A stretch of DNA of 64,000 bases from Alkalimarinus sediminis. GTDB lineage: Bacteria > Pseudomonadota > Gammaproteobacteria > Pseudomonadales > Oleiphilaceae. Shown here one piece after another: positions 40,876 through 52,749 of the stretch. Each line of letters starts with the position of its first letter. Within the stretch, counting starts at the first letter, position 1. The position numbers and the translations under genes were made by a program. Under the pieces are notes generated by a model. The model was not told the DNA's origin. It was given only the letters and a program-made list of their open reading frames with translations, and did not search any database. Where the stretch lies: positions 691,001 through 755,000 of the forward strand of contig NZ_CP101527.1 in the NCBI RefSeq assembly GCF_026427595.1. The letters run 5' to 3'.

Positions 40876-41631
40876 ATGAATAATCCCCGGTTGTTAATAC
40901 TAATTTCACTATTGCTTGTTGTTGTTATGGGCGCAAGCAAGGCCAACAGTGGTGAGATACGCGTTGCGGTTGCCAGTAATTTTAATGAAGCAATAAGAGC
41001 GCTTGCAACGGGATTTGAAGATAAGACGGGGCATCGGGTCGTCGTTATTTTTGGTTCTACTGGTAAACACTATGCCCAGATCAAGCACGGTGCCCCTTAT
41101 GATATATTTTTAGCAGCAGATAAAGTCCGCCCCAAATTACTGGATGAAGAAGGGGTAGCTATCCCCTCGAGCCGGTTTACCTATGCGATTGGGCAGCTTG
41201 TTTTATGGAGCCCTAATAACAAGTCTGTCGTTGGCGGTTTGGCGGCTATCAAGCAAAAAAGTTATCGTTATCTAGCTCTGGCAAATCCTAAGCTTGCACC
41301 CTATGGTGAAGCCGCTAGAGAGGTTCTACAGGCTAATGGCTTATGGGAAGAGCTGCAAGGTAAAATGGTAAAAGGTGAAAACGTTGGTCAGGCGTATCAG
41401 TTTGTGCAGAGTGGCAATGCGGAGTTGGGGTTTGTCGCTTACTCACAGGTTAAAATCAAAATCGAGGCGAAGAAGGGCTTTGGGTGGCTTGTTCCTCAGT
41501 CACTCTATACACCGATTGAGCAGCAGGCAGTTTTATTAAGCGATAACCCCGTTGCTCATCAATTTATTTCGTTTATTAGAAGCCAAGAGTCAAAGATGTT
41601 AATTGAAAGCTTTGGATATCGGACATTATGA
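40876..41631 (+). CDS. modA: Molybdate ABC transporter substrate-binding protein
   Basis: A 251-residue periplasmic binding protein with a signal peptide ending near [54 protein letters not shown] and [21 protein letters not shown] are the ModA segments forming the oxyanion pocket. First gene of modABC; its stop overlaps the modB start (ATGA). No ModE-type operator was recognised upstream. Confidence 0.95.
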   Translation: MNNPRLLILISLLLVVVMGASKANSGEIRVAVASNFNEAIRALATGFEDKTGHRVVVIFGSTGKHYAQIKHGAPYDIFLAADKVRPKLLDEEGVAIPSSRFTYAIGQLVLWSPNNKSVVGGLAAIKQKSYRYLALANPKLAPYGEAAREVLQANGLWEELQGKMVKGENVGQAYQFVQSGNAELGFVAYSQVKIKIEAKKGFGWLVPQSLYTPIEQQAVLLSDNPVAHQFISFIRSQESKMLIESFGYRTL

Positions 41632-42311
41632 TGTTGAGTGATTCTGATATCACCGCACTTTTTTTAACCTTTAAGCTAGCGGCTATTACTACCTGCATAT
41701 TGCTGATCGTGGGTACTCCTGCGGCCTGGTGGCTAGCAACAACTCGCTGCCGATTTAAGTTTATTATAGAAGGTTTAATTGCGCTGCCATTGGTGTTGCC
41801 ACCTACCGTGTTGGGTTTTTACCTTCTTATTACTTTGGGTCCCAATGGGCCATTTGGGAAACTATCTGAGTGGCTAGGTGGTGCATCACTCGCGTTTACA
41901 TTTACTGGTTTGGTTATAGGTTCTGTTTTTTACTCTATGCCATTTGTTATTCAGCCGTTACAGAATGCATTTGTCGCGGTTGGGCGAAGGCCGATGGAGG
42001 TTGCGGCAACACTAAGAGCATCGCCATTTGATCGGTTTTGTACCGTCGCGCTTCCGTTGGCTAAGCATGGTTTTTTAACCGCTGCGGTATTGGGTTTTGC
42101 TCACACTATCGGAGAGTTTGGGGTTGTATTGATGATAGGCGGCAATATCCCCGGAGAGACCCAGGTCCTCTCCATCGCAATCTATGATCATGTAGAGGCA
42201 CTTGAATATACTCAGGCACACTGGCTTTCTGGCGGGTTGCTTTTGCTCTCTTTTCTGATGTTGATGGCGGTATATGCGTTTAATGGACGTCTAAATTGGG
42301 GGCGCTCATGA
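41628..42311 (+). CDS. modB: Molybdate ABC transporter permease
   Basis: A 227-residue inner-membrane permease with about five to six helices and the EAA-type cytoplasmic loop [25 protein letters not shown] that docks on Mod[20 protein letters not shown] is characteristic of ModB. The start is ATGATG at 41628/41631, overlapping modA. The end overlaps the modC ATG. Confidence 0.95.
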   Translation: MMLSDSDITALFLTFKLAAITTCILLIVGTPAAWWLATTRCRFKFIIEGLIALPLVLPPTVLGFYLLITLGPNGPFGKLSEWLGGASLAFTFTGLVIGSVFYSMPFVIQPLQNAFVAVGRRPMEVAATLRASPFDRFCTVALPLAKHGFLTAAVLGFAHTIGEFGVVLMIGGNIPGETQVLSIAIYDHVEALEYTQAHWLSGGLLLLSFLMLMAVYAFNGRLNWGRS

Positions 42312-43390
42312 GTATCGATGCGAAATTCAGCTTGGTGAAAGGTGATTTTAAGCTAGACGTTGAGCTCACTCTACCCGGCAGAGGTGTCTCTGCTGTTTTT
42401 GGACCATCGGGTTGCGGTAAAACGACTCTGTTACGCCTAATAGCAGGTTTAGAGCGTTGTCAGCATGGTTATTTGAAAGTAGGCGATAGAGTCTGGCAGG
42501 ATGGCAATGATTATATCCCTCCCCATAAGCGCGCGATCGGTTATGTGTTTCAAGAAGCCAGTCTCTTTTCTCATTTAGACGTAAAGGGAAACTTGGAGTA
42601 TGGCGTAAAGCGGGTGCCTATTGCTGAACGCAGAGTATCGATTGATCAGGGTATTGAACTATTGGGTATCGGTCATCTACTTAATCGTAAGGCAGATCAA
42701 TTGTCTGGTGGTGAAAAACAGCGCGTAGCCATTGCAAGAGCCTTGGCGGTGAGTCCAAAGATACTTTTGATGGATGAGCCTTTATCGGCTCTGGATTTGG
42801 CGTTAAAACGAGAGATTATGCCATATCTGGAGTCGCTACACGGTGAACTGGATATTCCGGTGATTTACGTTAGTCACTCACCTGATGAAGTGGCTCGATT
42901 AGCTGACCACCTGGTACTTCTCGATAGGGGGCGGGTGAGGGCAGACGGGCCTATTGCCAGTATGTTGACTCGATTAGATTTGCCGCTTGCCTATGGTGAC
43001 GATGCCGCCGCTGTCATAGATGCTTGTGTAACAGAGCATGACGACCATTATGGGGTTAGTTATCTTGAGTTTGCAGGTGGGCAGTTTACGGTCGCCAGAA
43101 ACTCACTGCCGATTGGACAGGCGGTAAGGCTTAGGATTGTTGCTCGTGACGTTAGCTTAACCCTTGAGCAGCAAACAGGTACGAGTATCCTTAATATTTT
43201 TGCCGCAACGGTTGCAGAGATTATCTCTGATGAGCAGCCAGAGGTAGTGGTAAGGTTGATGGCGGGAGGCGTGCCTTTACTCTCACGGATAACCCGAAAA
43301 TCTGCTGCGCAACTCAACTTGGAGTGCGGGCAAATGGTATTTGCTCAAATTAAAAGTGTCGCGTTATTGAGCGATGATAAGAAACACTAA
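42308..43390 (+). CDS. modC: Molybdate ABC transporter ATP-binding protein
   Basis: A 360-residue ATPase: Walker [12 protein letters not shown], signature [15 protein letters not shown], Walker [13 protein letters not shown], and a C-terminal TOBE/Mop-like domain ([30 protein letters not shown]) that can bind the oxyanion for feedback. The ATG at 42308 sits behind GGGGGCG and overlaps the modB stop; a TTG four codons earlier is less likely. Confidence 0.95.
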   Translation: MSIDAKFSLVKGDFKLDVELTLPGRGVSAVFGPSGCGKTTLLRLIAGLERCQHGYLKVGDRVWQDGNDYIPPHKRAIGYVFQEASLFSHLDVKGNLEYGVKRVPIAERRVSIDQGIELLGIGHLLNRKADQLSGGEKQRVAIARALAVSPKILLMDEPLSALDLALKREIMPYLESLHGELDIPVIYVSHSPDEVARLADHLVLLDRGRVRADGPIASMLTRLDLPLAYGDDAAAVIDACVTEHDDHYGVSYLEFAGGQFTVARNSLPIGQAVRLRIVARDVSLTLEQQTGTSILNIFAATVAEIISDEQPEVVVRLMAGGVPLLSRITRKSAAQLNLECGQMVFAQIKSVALLSDDKKH

Positions 43391-43395
43391 ATAGA

Positions 43396-43460
43396 CCTAC
43401 CCGTAACAGCTTAAAATTTTTAAGAGCGGTAACTCTCTGATTAAATGTGTCAGGGGTAGG
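43396..43460. terminator. Inverted repeats between convergent modC and phosphoribosyltransferase genes
   Basis: CCTACCC (43396-43402) can pair with GGGTAGG (43454-43460), enclosing a 15-nt perfect palindrome CTTAAAATTTTTAAG (43410-43424). No clean T-run is present, so the terminator function is tentative. Confidence 0.3.
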
Positions 43461-43472
43461 TGTTTATCTGGA

Positions 43473-44042
43473 TTATCGACCTTTAATTTCGTCTATTTTG
43501 GCCGCTATATTTGCAAGCTCTGGACGGTGCTTGCGAATCTCATCGGTGCTTAAACCATCAATCTCATGAGGGAACACTAACCAGTCACTGCTTTCATGCA
43601 CATAGTAGTCTGGCACTCTGTCGGTCTGGTTGTTTGCTGGCTTGTAATAAGGCGTCGCGATTCTGATTTCAGGGGTGTTCTTTTTACAGGCTTTTTTAAT
43701 GTCGAGAATCGTTTGGTGGATACTTAGCCCACTATCATGAACATCATCAACGATTAAAAGGCTATCTTCACTTTCTAACCGTTTGATCAGGTAGGTAAGA
43801 CCGTGAACTTTTACGTGTTTGCTGCGTTCACCGATACCGGTGTAAGACGACGTGCGTATAGCAATATGGTCAGATTCAACGCCAAATACATGCAGTAGTT
43901 CTTGTACAGCGATACCGACTGGAGCACCGCCTCTCCAGACTCCCACTATATAGTCTGGGCGAAAACCACTTTCGTAAATGTTGATTGCCAGCTGAAAGGA
44001 GTCTTCCAATAATTGCTGGGCGCTGATGTAAATCTTGTCCAT
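43473..44042 (-). CDS. Phosphoribosyltransferase (purine type)
   Basis: A 189-residue type I phosphoribosyltransferase. The PRPP-binding motif is LLIVDDVHDSG and the pyrophosphate loop is IVGVWRGGAPVG. The C-terminal DYYVHESSDWLVFPHEID is like hypoxanthine/xanthine-guanine enzymes of the proteobacterial PRTase group, so purine salvage is likely but the base is not certain. ATG 44042 replaces a longer frame whose first 23 residues (Gln-rich) are not conserved. It lies 75 bp after nth, at the end of the rnf-nth unit. Confidence 0.8.
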   Translation of the reverse strand: MDKIYISAQQLLEDSFQLAINIYESGFRPDYIVGVWRGGAPVGIAVQELLHVFGVESDHIAIRTSSYTGIGERSKHVKVHGLTYLIKRLESEDSLLIVDDVHDSGLSIHQTILDIKKACKKNTPEIRIATPYYKPANNQTDRVPDYYVHESSDWLVFPHEIDGLSTDEIRKHRPELANIAAKIDEIKGR

Positions 44043-44117
44043 CTTACTGCCTATAATCAATGTTTGCTGTTTCGGGGGTTGCTGTTGGTTATGGTTGGCT
44101 ATGTTAACCAATTACGT

Positions 44118-44759
44118 TTAGTCTGAATACTCAGTTTTGTCTTTGAACTCGCACAAATCTTCAATCAGGCAGGCTCCGCATTTTGGCTTTCGGGCAGTAC
44201 AGGTATATCGCCCGAGGAGGATCAGCCAGTGATGTGCATCGAGTAAGTACTCTTTAGGGATAAGTCTAACAAGCCGCTTTTCGACCTCGACAACATTTTT
44301 ACCTGTTGCTATTTTGGTGCGATTTGAAACTCGAAAGATATGGGTGTCAACAGCCATAACAGGTATACCAAAAGCGGTATTTAGTACTACATTAGCGGTT
44401 TTTCGACCCACGCCGGGAAGTGCTTCAAGGGCAGTGCGGTCTTGTGGTACTTCAGAGTTATGCTGTTCTATGAGGATTTGGCAGGTTTTTATTATATTGG
44501 CGGCCTTGCTATTAAAGAGGCCGATTGTTTTGATGTACTCTTTTAACGTGTCTAGCCCAAGCGAAAATATCGCTTCGGGGGTATTGGCAACCGGATAGAG
44601 TTTATCGGTTGCTTTATTAACGCCTTTATCGGTCGCTTGTGCCGATAAGATAACAGCAATGAGCAGCTCAAAAGGCGTGCTATAGTTTAGCTCGGTCTCA
44701 GGGTTAGGATTATCCGCCTTTAAGCGTCTAAATATTTCGGTGCGAATATCCTTATTCAT
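44118..44759 (-). CDS. nth: Endonuclease III
   Basis: A 213-residue DNA glycosylase/AP lyase for oxidised pyrimidines. The helix-hairpin-helix LPGVGRKTANVVL has catalytic Lys120; Asp138 lies in MAVDTH; iron-sulfur cysteines are 187, 194, 197 and 203 (C-x6-C-x2-C-x5-C). These match the E. coli numbering exactly. The start overlaps the rnfE stop in TAATG, so it is cotranslated with the rnf operon, as in many gammaproteobacteria. Confidence 0.97.
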   Translation of the reverse strand: MNKDIRTEIFRRLKADNPNPETELNYSTPFELLIAVILSAQATDKGVNKATDKLYPVANTPEAIFSLGLDTLKEYIKTIGLFNSKAANIIKTCQILIEQHNSEVPQDRTALEALPGVGRKTANVVLNTAFGIPVMAVDTHIFRVSNRTKIATGKNVVEVEKRLVRLIPKEYLLDAHHWLILLGRYTCTARKPKCGACLIEDLCEFKDKTEYSD

Positions 44760-45472
44760 TACGAAATGGTGCCTGTTGTTCTTACGCGTTTACTGCCCAC
44801 GACTACTTCAGCACTATTTTTCTGTTCTCTTGCTTTAAGCTGCTCATCAATAATGTTTTTCAGTGCGATAAGAATGCCCATGGCCACAAATGCCCCAGGG
44901 GGTAAGATAGCAAACAGAAAATCAGGGTAGTCTGAAAAGACATTGATTTGCCAACCTTTGGCTGATTCACCAAACAGCAGATCCATGCCACTAAAGAGTG
45001 TGCCTTGACCAATTAGTTCCCGTAGAGCACCTAAAACAATTAATACGATGGTAAAACCAAGGCCCATCATAAAGCCATCTAATGCAGAGGGTAGAATTGA
45101 GTTTTTAGAGGCAAATGCATCAGCACGACCTAAGATTGCACAGTTAGTTACGATAAGCGGTATAAATATGCCCAAAATCTCATAGAGTTCATATGTGTAG
45201 GCCTGCATTAAAAGCTCTGCACAGGTCACTAACGATGCAATAATCATTACAAATGCCGGCAGTCTTACTGTTTCAGGAACAAAGTTTCGAATAAGAGAGA
45301 CTGAAATGTTCGAACCGAGCAGCACTAATGTGGTTGCCAAACCCAGGCCGATGGCATTAACCGTAGTGCCGGTTACCGCTAGCAACGGACACAAACCCAA
45401 TAGCTGAACTAAGGCAGGGTTGTTTTTCCATAGTCCGTTCAGTGTAATCTCTTTATAGCTACTAGTGGCCAT
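44759..45472 (-). CDS. rnfE: Rnf electron transport complex subunit E
   Basis: A 237-residue polytopic membrane protein, homologous to Rnf[18 protein letters not shown] and [18 protein letters not shown] carry the cysteines that bind the intramembrane iron-sulfur centre shared with RnfA. ATG 45472 has GAGGG 8 nt upstream; a GTG at 45481 is an alternative. Its start overlaps the rnfG end by 11 nt. Confidence 0.96.
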   Translation of the reverse strand: MATSSYKEITLNGLWKNNPALVQLLGLCPLLAVTGTTVNAIGLGLATTLVLLGSNISVSLIRNFVPETVRLPAFVMIIASLVTCAELLMQAYTYELYEILGIFIPLIVTNCAILGRADAFASKNSILPSALDGFMMGLGFTIVLIVLGALRELIGQGTLFSGMDLLFGESAKGWQINVFSDYPDFLFAILPPGAFVAMGILIALKNIIDEQLKAREQKNSAEVVVGSKRVRTTGTIS

Positions 45473-46127
45473 TTGAATCACCCTCTGCCGACATCTGCTG
45501 ACTTGGTTGCGTGCTCAATAACTTGTCTTTGTTCTGGTTGAAGAAGCTCAATGCGTCGTGAACGCCAGACACCACTGCTCGAGGGGTAATAGTGGCGCCT
45601 GTTAGTTGGTCGAACTCACCCCCATCTTTCTTTACTTTCCACTGCTCAGTCATAGGTTGTGTGAGCGAAGCGCCTTCAAATTGCTTGATCCAGTCAGATT
45701 TTTTAATATCAATTTTATCTCCAAGCCCAGGTGTCTCTTTATGGGCTATGACTCTAACACCTTTAACACTTCCGTTAGATTCGATGCCAACGATCATCGA
45801 GATTGGGCCAGAGTAACCGTTCTCAGCAACGACCGGTAGAATCACTGCAACCGGTTGATTATCCAGGCGAGCAATATAACCGTCTTTGCTGCTCGGGAGG
45901 TTTAACAGCCCTCCCTCTTCAAGCGTAACCGTATCTTCAAGCAGATCATTGTTGTGTTCTTCTTGAGAGATTATTTGTAGCAAAGCTTTTGATTGGGCTT
46001 TTTTGATCTGTTTTTCGATTGTACCTTTCGTCATTATCTGGGTTGCAGCAATAAGCCCGGCGGTGATAACAGCGAATATGGCCAACCCAATAACTGATCT
46101 TGTGACAGACTGTTTTATCGAATCCAT
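45462..46127 (-). CDS. rnfG: Rnf electron transport complex subunit G
   Basis: A 221-residue protein with one N-terminal membrane helix and a periplasmic FMN-binding domain. The covalent FMN threonine is in the motif [16 protein letters not shown]-like [13 protein letters not shown] is also present. Passes electrons within the Rnf complex. The start overlaps the rnfD stop (TAATG). Confidence 0.96.
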   Translation of the reverse strand: MDSIKQSVTRSVIGLAIFAVITAGLIAATQIMTKGTIEKQIKKAQSKALLQIISQEEHNNDLLEDTVTLEEGGLLNLPSSKDGYIARLDNQPVAVILPVVAENGYSGPISMIVGIESNGSVKGVRVIAHKETPGLGDKIDIKKSDWIKQFEGASLTQPMTEQWKVKKDGGEFDQLTGATITPRAVVSGVHDALSFFNQNKDKLLSTQPSQQMSAEGDSNGH

Positions 46128-47173
46128 TATGCTGACTCCTTCCCGCCGCGTTTAGCCTTAACATGACCATAAGTTCGAGGCTGGGTGTACAGATCAATAA
46201 GCGGTGCTGCAAAGTTCATCAACAGAACCGAAAATGCGATAGCATCTGGATAGCTGCCATAGGTTCTAATAATATAGGTGAGGATTCCGATACCCGCTCC
46301 GAAGATCAGTTTGCCTTGAGGGCTCACTGCCGAAGATACAGGGTCGGTCGCTATAAAAAATGCTCCCAACATCGTGGCTCCTGCAAATAAGTGCAGCAAG
46401 GGAGGTGTCGACTGATCTGCATCCCAACCAAATATTAGTGACATTAGTGCGAGTGCCGCCAGCATGCTGATCGGGGTATGCCATGTGAATACCCCTTTCT
46501 TCATCAAGAATAGTCCACCCGCTAAGAATGCAATATTGACCCACTCCCAGCCGTGCGCAATAAAATCACCAAAAACAGGGTATTTAGTGACCTCTGCAGC
46601 TACCGAATGACCGATTTCATGCTTGTAAACGTCAAGAGGCGTTGCCATGGTGAAAGCATCAATTGTGTGTGAGCCAAAGCCGAAAATAGTGCTTAACGTA
46701 TCGATAAAGCTCATAGGGTTGTCAAGCAACTGAATGGGGGCTGCCCAACTAGTGGTCATAGCCACCGGAAATGAAATAAGCACCAAGGCAAAGCCAACCA
46801 TAGCCGGGTTAAAGGGGTTATAGCCCATCCCGCCATATAGATGTTTGGCGACGACAATAGCAAAACCAACGGCCACCACAGATACCCACCATGGCGCTAA
46901 AGGGGGAAGAGCTAAACCTAGCAATACGCCTGTGACAAGCGCACTATAGTCGCCTAAATAGAACGATATAGGGCGTTTTCTGATTAGTAATACTGCGGCT
47001 TCTGCTAGCATGGCGATGATCGAACACCATATTACATTAATCAGATTGCCCCAACCGAAGAACCATGTAAGGGCAAAAAGGCCTGGTAGTGTTGCGATCA
47101 CCACTGCACGCATTAAGTTGGCCGTTTTTCTGGGGCCGTGTGCGTGAGGGGAGGTAATTGTCATTAAGCCCAT
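46127..47173 (-). CDS. rnfD: Rnf electron transport complex subunit D
   Basis: A 348-residue polytopic membrane protein of the NqrB/RnfD family with the covalent-FMN site in AFTMATPLD and family segments [19 protein letters not shown] and [17 protein letters not shown]. Start may be the first ATG (47173) or the ATG three codons later ([10 protein letters not shown]). It follows rnfC by 4 bp. Confidence 0.96.
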   Translation of the reverse strand: MGLMTITSPHAHGPRKTANLMRAVVIATLPGLFALTWFFGWGNLINVIWCSIIAMLAEAAVLLIRKRPISFYLGDYSALVTGVLLGLALPPLAPWWVSVVAVGFAIVVAKHLYGGMGYNPFNPAMVGFALVLISFPVAMTTSWAAPIQLLDNPMSFIDTLSTIFGFGSHTIDAFTMATPLDVYKHEIGHSVAAEVTKYPVFGDFIAHGWEWVNIAFLAGGLFLMKKGVFTWHTPISMLAALALMSLIFGWDADQSTPPLLHLFAGATMLGAFFIATDPVSSAVSPQGKLIFGAGIGILTYIIRTYGSYPDAIAFSVLLMNFAAPLIDLYTQPRTYGHVKAKRGGKESA

Positions 47174-47177
47174 TTGG

Positions 47178-49193
47178 TTAACCGTTACTCTCTGTTGATT
47201 CAGTTGCTGTTTCGGAGTTCATTGCCTCACTGAGTGCAGCCTCAGCAGCGCTTACTCGGGTGCGGTTTTTGGTAATCGCACGCTCTAGTTTTTCAACTCG
47301 GTCTGGATGGTTTTGTTTGGCATCTTCCAGTGTGTCTAACATTAGCTGTAGCTTGTTTTTTGCCTTTTCGACGTTACTTTTAAGTTCGTCAATAGAGGGG
47401 CCTGCAGGTGCTTGAACCTCACTCTTGCCACCCATTTCATCTATTTGAGCTTTAAGTTTCTCGACATTGTTTTTGCTGCTCTCTACTGCGGTGGCCAGTT
47501 TCTCTGCGCGCTCCGGGTTATTTTCCAGAGCGTCTTTCCAGGCACTCTCCATCTTGCTGAATTTATCTTCGGCACTGAGAAGTTTCTTCTGCAGACTTTC
47601 AAGCGTGACCTCTGGCGTTACGGTGCTAGCTTGCGCTTGCTTTTTAGCATCAACTCGTTTGAGCGCAGCTTCGATGGCTGCAGCCTTATCGCTTTTAGCT
47701 GGCGATTCGCTAGACGCTTTTGCTTCTGCCTCTGCTTCTTTTTTAGCAGCCTGTGCTTTTGCAGCGGCTTCTGCTCTGGCTTTACGTTTAGCTTCTTTTT
47801 CGGCTTTTTCGCGTTCGATTCGCTCTTGTCTGAACTCAAACCGTTCACGAGCCTGGTTAGACTTCTCTTGATCGGCTTTAATTTGTTTCAGCTCGCCTTT
47901 GGCGTAGCGGTAGTACTGCACCAACGGTATTGTGCTCGGGCAGACGTAGGAGCAGGCACCGCATTCGATACAATCAAACAGATTGTGATGCTCGGCTTTT
48001 TCGAACTCTTGCCCTTTGGCAAACCAGTATAGCTGTTGAGGCAGCAGCTCTGCTGGGCATACCTCTGAACACATACCGCAGCGAATACAAGCTTGTGCGG
48101 GCTGTGGTGGCGCCAGTTCTTTATTGGTCGCTGCTAATAGACAGTTGGTCGTTTTAACGACCGGTAAGTGTGTATCATGTAGTGTGAAGCCCATCATTGG
48201 GCCTCCCATGACTAGTCGGCTACCTTTTTGGTTTAGGTAGCCATGTTGCTCGAGCAACCAATCGATAGGTGTACCAATTAATACTTCAACGTTACCTTTG
48301 TTGGCGATGCAGTCGCCGGTCATGGTTGTAATGCGGGAGATCAACGGTTCACCGAATCGAATAGCACGATACACCGCTGCAGCGGTCGCAACATTTTGGC
48401 ACATCACGCCAATATCAGCGGGGATTCGACCGTTAGGAACTTCGTGGCCCGTTAGGATTTTAATCAGCTGCTTTTCGCCACCTGAGGGGTATTTGGTGGG
48501 GATAGTGACCACCTCAATCTGGGTCTCTTTCGCTGCTTCACGCAGGGCTTTGATCGCTTCTGGTTTATTATCCTCAACACCAATCAAACATTCACCAGGT
48601 TGAAGTATATAGGCCATTATCTCAAGGCCTAATATTATCTCTTCTGCTCGCTCCCTCATTAAACGATCATCTGATGTGATATAAGGCTCACACTCTGCGC
48701 CATTCAGTATTAAGGTGTTGACCTTGTCTTGTCGAGGTGGATGCAGCTTGATAGCGGTTGGGAAGCCAGCGCCGCCCATGCCTGCAATACCAGCATTACG
48801 GATTCGGTTTAAAAGCTCCTCTTTAGACAGGGTCGAGTAGTCTTCACAGAGGTTACGCTCGCACCATTTGTCTTCACCGTCTGTTTCGATTAGTACACAT
48901 AAATCTGACATGCCAGATGCGTGTGGTACGGGGTGATCGCTAATAGATGTAACGGTACCTGATGTGGGTGCGTGTACCGAGACACTTACAGGGCCTGCGG
49001 CTTTGGCCACTAACTGACCTTTGAGTACTTTATCTCCAACATTAACCACTGGCTCGGCACGCTGACCAATATGCTGCTGGAGTGGTAAAATCAAGAGAGG
49101 GGGGATGCCCGCATCAGTAATATTGCTTTGATTTGACTGCTCTTTGTTCTCTTGCGGATGAATGCCACCGTGAAAGTCCCAAATCTGTTTCAT
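47178..49193 (-). CDS. rnfC: Rnf electron transport complex subunit C with long coiled-coil tail
   Basis: A 671-residue peripheral subunit that oxidises NADH. There is an N-terminal barrel-sandwich, then an FMN/NADH-binding region ([18 protein letters not shown]), an SLBB domain and two [4Fe-4S] motifs [12 protein letters not shown] (about 367) and [12 protein letters not shown] (about 405). Residues about 440-671 form a Lys/Glu/Ala-rich tail with two related ~55-residue coiled-coil units ([11 protein letters not shown]...[14 protein letters not shown] and [11 protein letters not shown]...[13 protein letters not shown]). Similar tails occur in gammaproteobacterial RnfC. The start overlaps the rnfB stop (TAATG). 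Confidence 0.96.
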   Translation of the reverse strand: MKQIWDFHGGIHPQENKEQSNQSNITDAGIPPLLILPLQQHIGQRAEPVVNVGDKVLKGQLVAKAAGPVSVSVHAPTSGTVTSISDHPVPHASGMSDLCVLIETDGEDKWCERNLCEDYSTLSKEELLNRIRNAGIAGMGGAGFPTAIKLHPPRQDKVNTLILNGAECEPYITSDDRLMRERAEEIILGLEIMAYILQPGECLIGVEDNKPEAIKALREAAKETQIEVVTIPTKYPSGGEKQLIKILTGHEVPNGRIPADIGVMCQNVATAAAVYRAIRFGEPLISRITTMTGDCIANKGNVEVLIGTPIDWLLEQHGYLNQKGSRLVMGGPMMGFTLHDTHLPVVKTTNCLLAATNKELAPPQPAQACIRCGMCSEVCPAELLPQQLYWFAKGQEFEKAEHHNLFDCIECGACSYVCPSTIPLVQYYRYAKGELKQIKADQEKSNQARERFEFRQERIEREKAEKEAKRKARAEAAAKAQAAKKEAEAEAKASSESPAKSDKAAAIEAALKRVDAKKQAQASTVTPEVTLESLQKKLLSAEDKFSKMESAWKDALENNPERAEKLATAVESSKNNVEKLKAQIDEMGGKSEVQAPAGPSIDELKSNVEKAKNKLQLMLDTLEDAKQNHPDRVEKLERAITKNRTRVSAAEAALSEAMNSETATESTESNG

Positions 49194-49789
49194 TATACTG
49201 CTACCTCTGGGGCTTTATCTGTGGCGATAATACTGCCGGCAAACTGTGACGAGTGATTTGGGTTCTCCCACGACCAGGATTTAATATCCTCAGGCACTTG
49301 TACCATATCGATACAGTCGACTGGGCAGGGTTCTACACACAAATCACATCCAGTACACTCATCTGCAATAACTGTGTGCATCTGCTTGGCTGCACCTAAT
49401 ATCGCGTCTACTGGGCATGCCTGAATACATTTTGTACAACCAATACACTCATCTTCGCGTATAACGGCTACTTGTTTGCCTTTCTCTTCTCCGTGCTCGG
49501 CATCTAGAGGTGTCGCTTCTACATCGAGCAGGTCTGCAAGAGATTGAATAGTCGCTTCACCACCAGGAGGGCACTTATTGATCTCTTCACCATTTGCTAT
49601 CGCCTCTGCATAGGGGCGGCAACCCGGAAAACCGCACTGGCCGCACTGAGTTTGAGGGAGTAGATTGTCGATTTCATCGACAATTGGGTTTCCCTCTACT
49701 TTAAATTTGATTGCAGCGAACCCAAGGATCGCGCCAAAGACCACGGCTAAGGCGAGAAGGGTTAGAACGGCGCTTAAAATAATACTCAT
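49193..49789 (-). CDS. rnfB: Rnf electron transport complex subunit B
   Basis: A 198-residue ferredoxin-like subunit. There is one N-terminal membrane helix (about 5-27), a CGQCGFPGC cluster-binding motif (Cys49, 52, 57, with Cys73) and two [4Fe-4S] ferredoxin motifs (Cys115/118/121/125 and 145/148/151/155). Length is close to the Pseudomonas/E. coli form. Accepts or donates electrons to soluble ferredoxin. Confidence 0.97.
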   Translation of the reverse strand: MSIILSAVLTLLALAVVFGAILGFAAIKFKVEGNPIVDEIDNLLPQTQCGQCGFPGCRPYAEAIANGEEINKCPPGGEATIQSLADLLDVEATPLDAEHGEEKGKQVAVIREDECIGCTKCIQACPVDAILGAAKQMHTVIADECTGCDLCVEPCPVDCIDMVQVPEDIKSWSWENPNHSSQFAGSIIATDKAPEVAV

Positions 49790-49804
49790 CGATTAAGCCT
49801 ATCC

Positions 49805-50386
49805 CTATATGTTAACTAAGCCGGTGAAGCCTAAAAAAGCCAACGACATTAAGCCTGCGGTAATCATACCAATCGCAGACCCTTTAAAAGGAGTGGGTAC
49901 ATCTGCCACAGCAATACGTTCTCGCATAGCCGAGAACAGCACAAGTACTAGTGAAAAACCAACTGCAGCACCAAAGCCATACATAATGGACTCAACAAAG
50001 CCATTTTGCTTTTTGATATTCAATAAGGCTACACCAAGTACCGCACAGTTAGTCGTGATCAGTGGAAGGAATATCCCTAATACTCGATAAAGCAGGGGGC
50101 TGGTTTTTCTAACTACGATCTCAGTAAACTGCACGACTACCGCGATAACCAGAATAAACGTGATAGTTTGCAGGTACTCAAGCCCAAGAGGGCTCAACAG
50201 ATATTCGAATGCTAAATAGCTACATACGGATGAAAGCGTGAGAACAAAGGTGGTTGCCAGAGACATCCCCATAGCAGTCTCTAGCTTGTTGGAAACCCCC
50301 ATAAATGGGCATAAGCCAAGAAACTGCACTAACACAAAGTTGTTGACCAATATGGTACTAACAAGAATGAGCATGTATTCGGTCAT
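49805..50386 (-). CDS. rnfA: Rnf electron transport complex subunit A
   Basis: A 193-residue inner-membrane protein with six predicted helices; [23 protein letters not shown] and [17 protein letters not shown] hold the conserved cysteines. A GGAG ribosome-binding site lies 6 nt before the ATG. First gene of rnfABCDGE-nth, read leftwards. Confidence 0.97.
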   Translation of the reverse strand: MTEYMLILVSTILVNNFVLVQFLGLCPFMGVSNKLETAMGMSLATTFVLTLSSVCSYLAFEYLLSPLGLEYLQTITFILVIAVVVQFTEIVVRKTSPLLYRVLGIFLPLITTNCAVLGVALLNIKKQNGFVESIMYGFGAAVGFSLVLVLFSAMRERIAVADVPTPFKGSAIGMITAGLMSLAFLGFTGLVNI

Positions 50387-50439
50387 CGTGTACTCCGGTC
50401 GGAAAGCCTAAACCTAGGCTAGCCAATTTAAAGATCGCT

Positions 50440-50468
50440 ATTATCTGAGAGCTTTTTATTCCATTCAA
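50440..50468 (-). promoter_or_regulatory. Candidate sigma-70 promoter of the rnf operon
   Basis: On the minus strand TTGAAT (-35) is separated by 17 bp from GATAAT (-10), placing the start of transcription about 45 nt before the rnfA ATG. This is a good spacing and near-consensus pair. The rest of the 302-bp metG-rnfA spacer shows no gene. Confidence 0.55.
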
Positions 50469-50633
50469 GATTTACAAAGAGAAAACCTAGTCAAATTTGG
50501 AATAAGGTTATTAAATCCTGTGATGGTCTTATTTCTAGCCTATCGTCTCTGACAGGGCCGATCTAACATTCGCGTCATTGTCGATCTGACATCCTGTTAT
50601 TCCTGCACACAAGGTGAACTGCTCTGCAATAGA

Positions 50634-50658
50634 GAGCTCCCCAAGTGGACGGGAGCTC
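50634..50658 (-). terminator. Hairpin downstream of metG
   Basis: GAGCTCCC (50634-50641) pairs with GGGAGCTC (50651-50658), 31 nt after the metG stop on the minus strand. The following sequence has only scattered Ts, so it is a likely but imperfect terminator. Confidence 0.5.
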
Positions 50659-50688
50659 ATAATCGCAGGGGCCAGACAAGACGTTCTG

Positions 50689-52749
50689 CTACATAATTCT
50701 CATGCCTGGTTTTGCACCTTCATGTGGCTCTAACAACCAGATCTCTTTTCCACCAGGGCCTGCGGCCAAAACCATGCCTTCAGATAAACCAAACTTCATC
50801 TTGCGTGGTTTAAGGTTTGCGACCATGACGGTCAATTTACCAATTAGGTCTTCTGGCTGGTAGGCAGACTTGATGCCTGAAAATACAGTTTTGCTTTCTC
50901 CACCGAGGTCAAGAGTCAAGCGAAGCAGTTTTTTAGCGCCCTCTACATGTTCTGCATTGGCAATAAGAGCTACTCGTAGATCAACCTTGGCAAAATCATC
51001 AAACTCAATTTCATCTGCGAAGGGCTCAATTGGAGTAGCTGCAGATGTTTGTGTCTCTGTTGCTGGAGCATTGCCGCTGACTTTAGCTTCCGCAATGGCA
51101 TCCTCTTTAGAGGCTTCAATCATGGCTTCAATTTTGCTCATTTCGATACGGGTCATCATGGGCTTAAATTTGTTTATCTGATGACCTAGTAGCAGTTGGT
51201 CGCGCTCATTCCAGCTGATTTTGGTGTTCAGAAATGCCTCTGACTTTTCTGTCATAGCCGGTAATACCGGGGCTAGATAGGTAACCAGTAGTCTAAACAT
51301 GTTGATGGCATTAGAGCAGATATTTTGTAATGCTTGCTCTTGGCCTTCTTTTTTTGCCAATGTCCATGGTGCTTTATCATGGATGTATTGGTTAGCGGTT
51401 TCGGCTAACTCCATGATAAGGCGAACGGCTTTGCCAAATTCACGAGACTCATATAGCGCGGCGATCTCATCCCCTGCGTCTACGAACTGCTTTAATAGTT
51501 CTGGTTCGTCACAGGTTGCTGAAAGTTGGCCGTCAAAACGTTTGGTGATGAAGCCAGCACAACGGCTAGCGATGTTCACAACCTTGCCGACTAAATCTGA
51601 GTTAACACGCTGCGCAAAGTCTTCCAAGTTTAGGTCGAGGTCGTCTACATGGCTCGTGAGTTTGGCTGCAAAATAGTAACGTAAATATTCAGGGTTGAGT
51701 TGCTCTAAATAGGTGCTTGCCTTTATAAAGGTGCCCCTTGATTTCGACATCTTTTTACCGTTTACGGTAACAAAGCCGTGAGCATGCACTGCAGTTGGCG
51801 TTCTGAAGTCTGCGCAAGAGAGCATTGCAGGCCAAAATAGAGCGTGGAAGTTAATAATATCTTTGCCAATAAAGTGGTAGAGCTCTGCAGTGGAATCTTT
51901 GCCCCAAAAATCGTCAAAGTTAAGGTCATCACGTTGTGCACAAAGGTTTTTGAAGCTCGCCATGTAGCCAATAGGCGCATCTAGCCATACATAGAAGTAT
52001 TTGCCGGGTTGATTCGGGATCTCAAAGCCGAAGTAGGGGGCGTCACGGCTTATATCCCACTCTTGCAAACCAGAGTCTAACCACTCAGATAGCTTGTTGG
52101 CGATTTGAGGCTGTAGGGTTCCGCTGCGGGTCCACTCTTTCAAAAACTCGGTAAACTCAGGGAGTTTAAAGAAAAAGTGCTCTGAGTCTTTCTCAATGGG
52201 CGTCGCGCCTGAGATAGCTGAGCGAGGGTTTATCAGCTCCATTGGGGTGTAGGTCGCACTGCATACTTCACAGTTGTCGCCATATTGGTCTTCAGCTTTA
52301 CACTTAGGGCATGTACCTTTAATAAAGCGGTCGGCCAGAAACAACTCTTTTTCAGGGTCAAAGGCTTGGGTAATTGAGCGAGTTGCTATGCGGTCTTTAG
52401 CCAGGCAGCGGTTGTAGATCAATTCAGACAGTTCTTTGTTTTCAGCTGAATGAGTTGAGTAGTAGTTGTCAAAATCAATTAAGAAGCTGTCAAAATCAGC
52501 TTTATGCTCTTTGTTGACTCGGTCAATCAGTTGCTCTGGGGTAATGCCTTCACGCTCTGCGCGCAACATAATGGCTGTGCCGTGGGCGTCATCTGCACAG
52601 ACATAAAAACAGTTCTCACCACGCAGTTTTTGAAAACGTACCCAGATATCCGTTTGAATATACTCCAGCATGTGGCCTAAATGAATGGGGCCATTTGCGT
52701 ATGGAAGTGCGCTAGTTACCAGAATGTTGCGTGCTGTGTTCTGTGTCAT
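50689..52749 (-). CDS. metG: Methionyl-tRNA synthetase
   Basis: A 686-residue class I enzyme. HIGH-type motif [12 protein letters not shown], zinc knuckle CPKC...CEVC (residues about 145-161), KMSKS motif in [12 protein letters not shown], anticodon-binding helices and a C-terminal OB-fold tRNA-binding domain ([20 protein letters not shown]). Full-length dimeric form. It is divergent from apbC, as in E. coli and Pseudomonas. Confidence 0.98.
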   Translation of the reverse strand: MTQNTARNILVTSALPYANGPIHLGHMLEYIQTDIWVRFQKLRGENCFYVCADDAHGTAIMLRAEREGITPEQLIDRVNKEHKADFDSFLIDFDNYYSTHSAENKELSELIYNRCLAKDRIATRSITQAFDPEKELFLADRFIKGTCPKCKAEDQYGDNCEVCSATYTPMELINPRSAISGATPIEKDSEHFFFKLPEFTEFLKEWTRSGTLQPQIANKLSEWLDSGLQEWDISRDAPYFGFEIPNQPGKYFYVWLDAPIGYMASFKNLCAQRDDLNFDDFWGKDSTAELYHFIGKDIINFHALFWPAMLSCADFRTPTAVHAHGFVTVNGKKMSKSRGTFIKASTYLEQLNPEYLRYYFAAKLTSHVDDLDLNLEDFAQRVNSDLVGKVVNIASRCAGFITKRFDGQLSATCDEPELLKQFVDAGDEIAALYESREFGKAVRLIMELAETANQYIHDKAPWTLAKKEGQEQALQNICSNAINMFRLLVTYLAPVLPAMTEKSEAFLNTKISWNERDQLLLGHQINKFKPMMTRIEMSKIEAMIEASKEDAIAEAKVSGNAPATETQTSAATPIEPFADEIEFDDFAKVDLRVALIANAEHVEGAKKLLRLTLDLGGESKTVFSGIKSAYQPEDLIGKLTVMVANLKPRKMKFGLSEGMVLAAGPGGKEIWLLEPHEGAKPGMRIM

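Noticed and set aside
47412-48032. Long open frames opposite rnfC
   Set aside because: They are antisense shadows of the Ala/Lys/Glu-rich RnfC tail and the iron-sulfur motifs; no RBS or recognisable domain.
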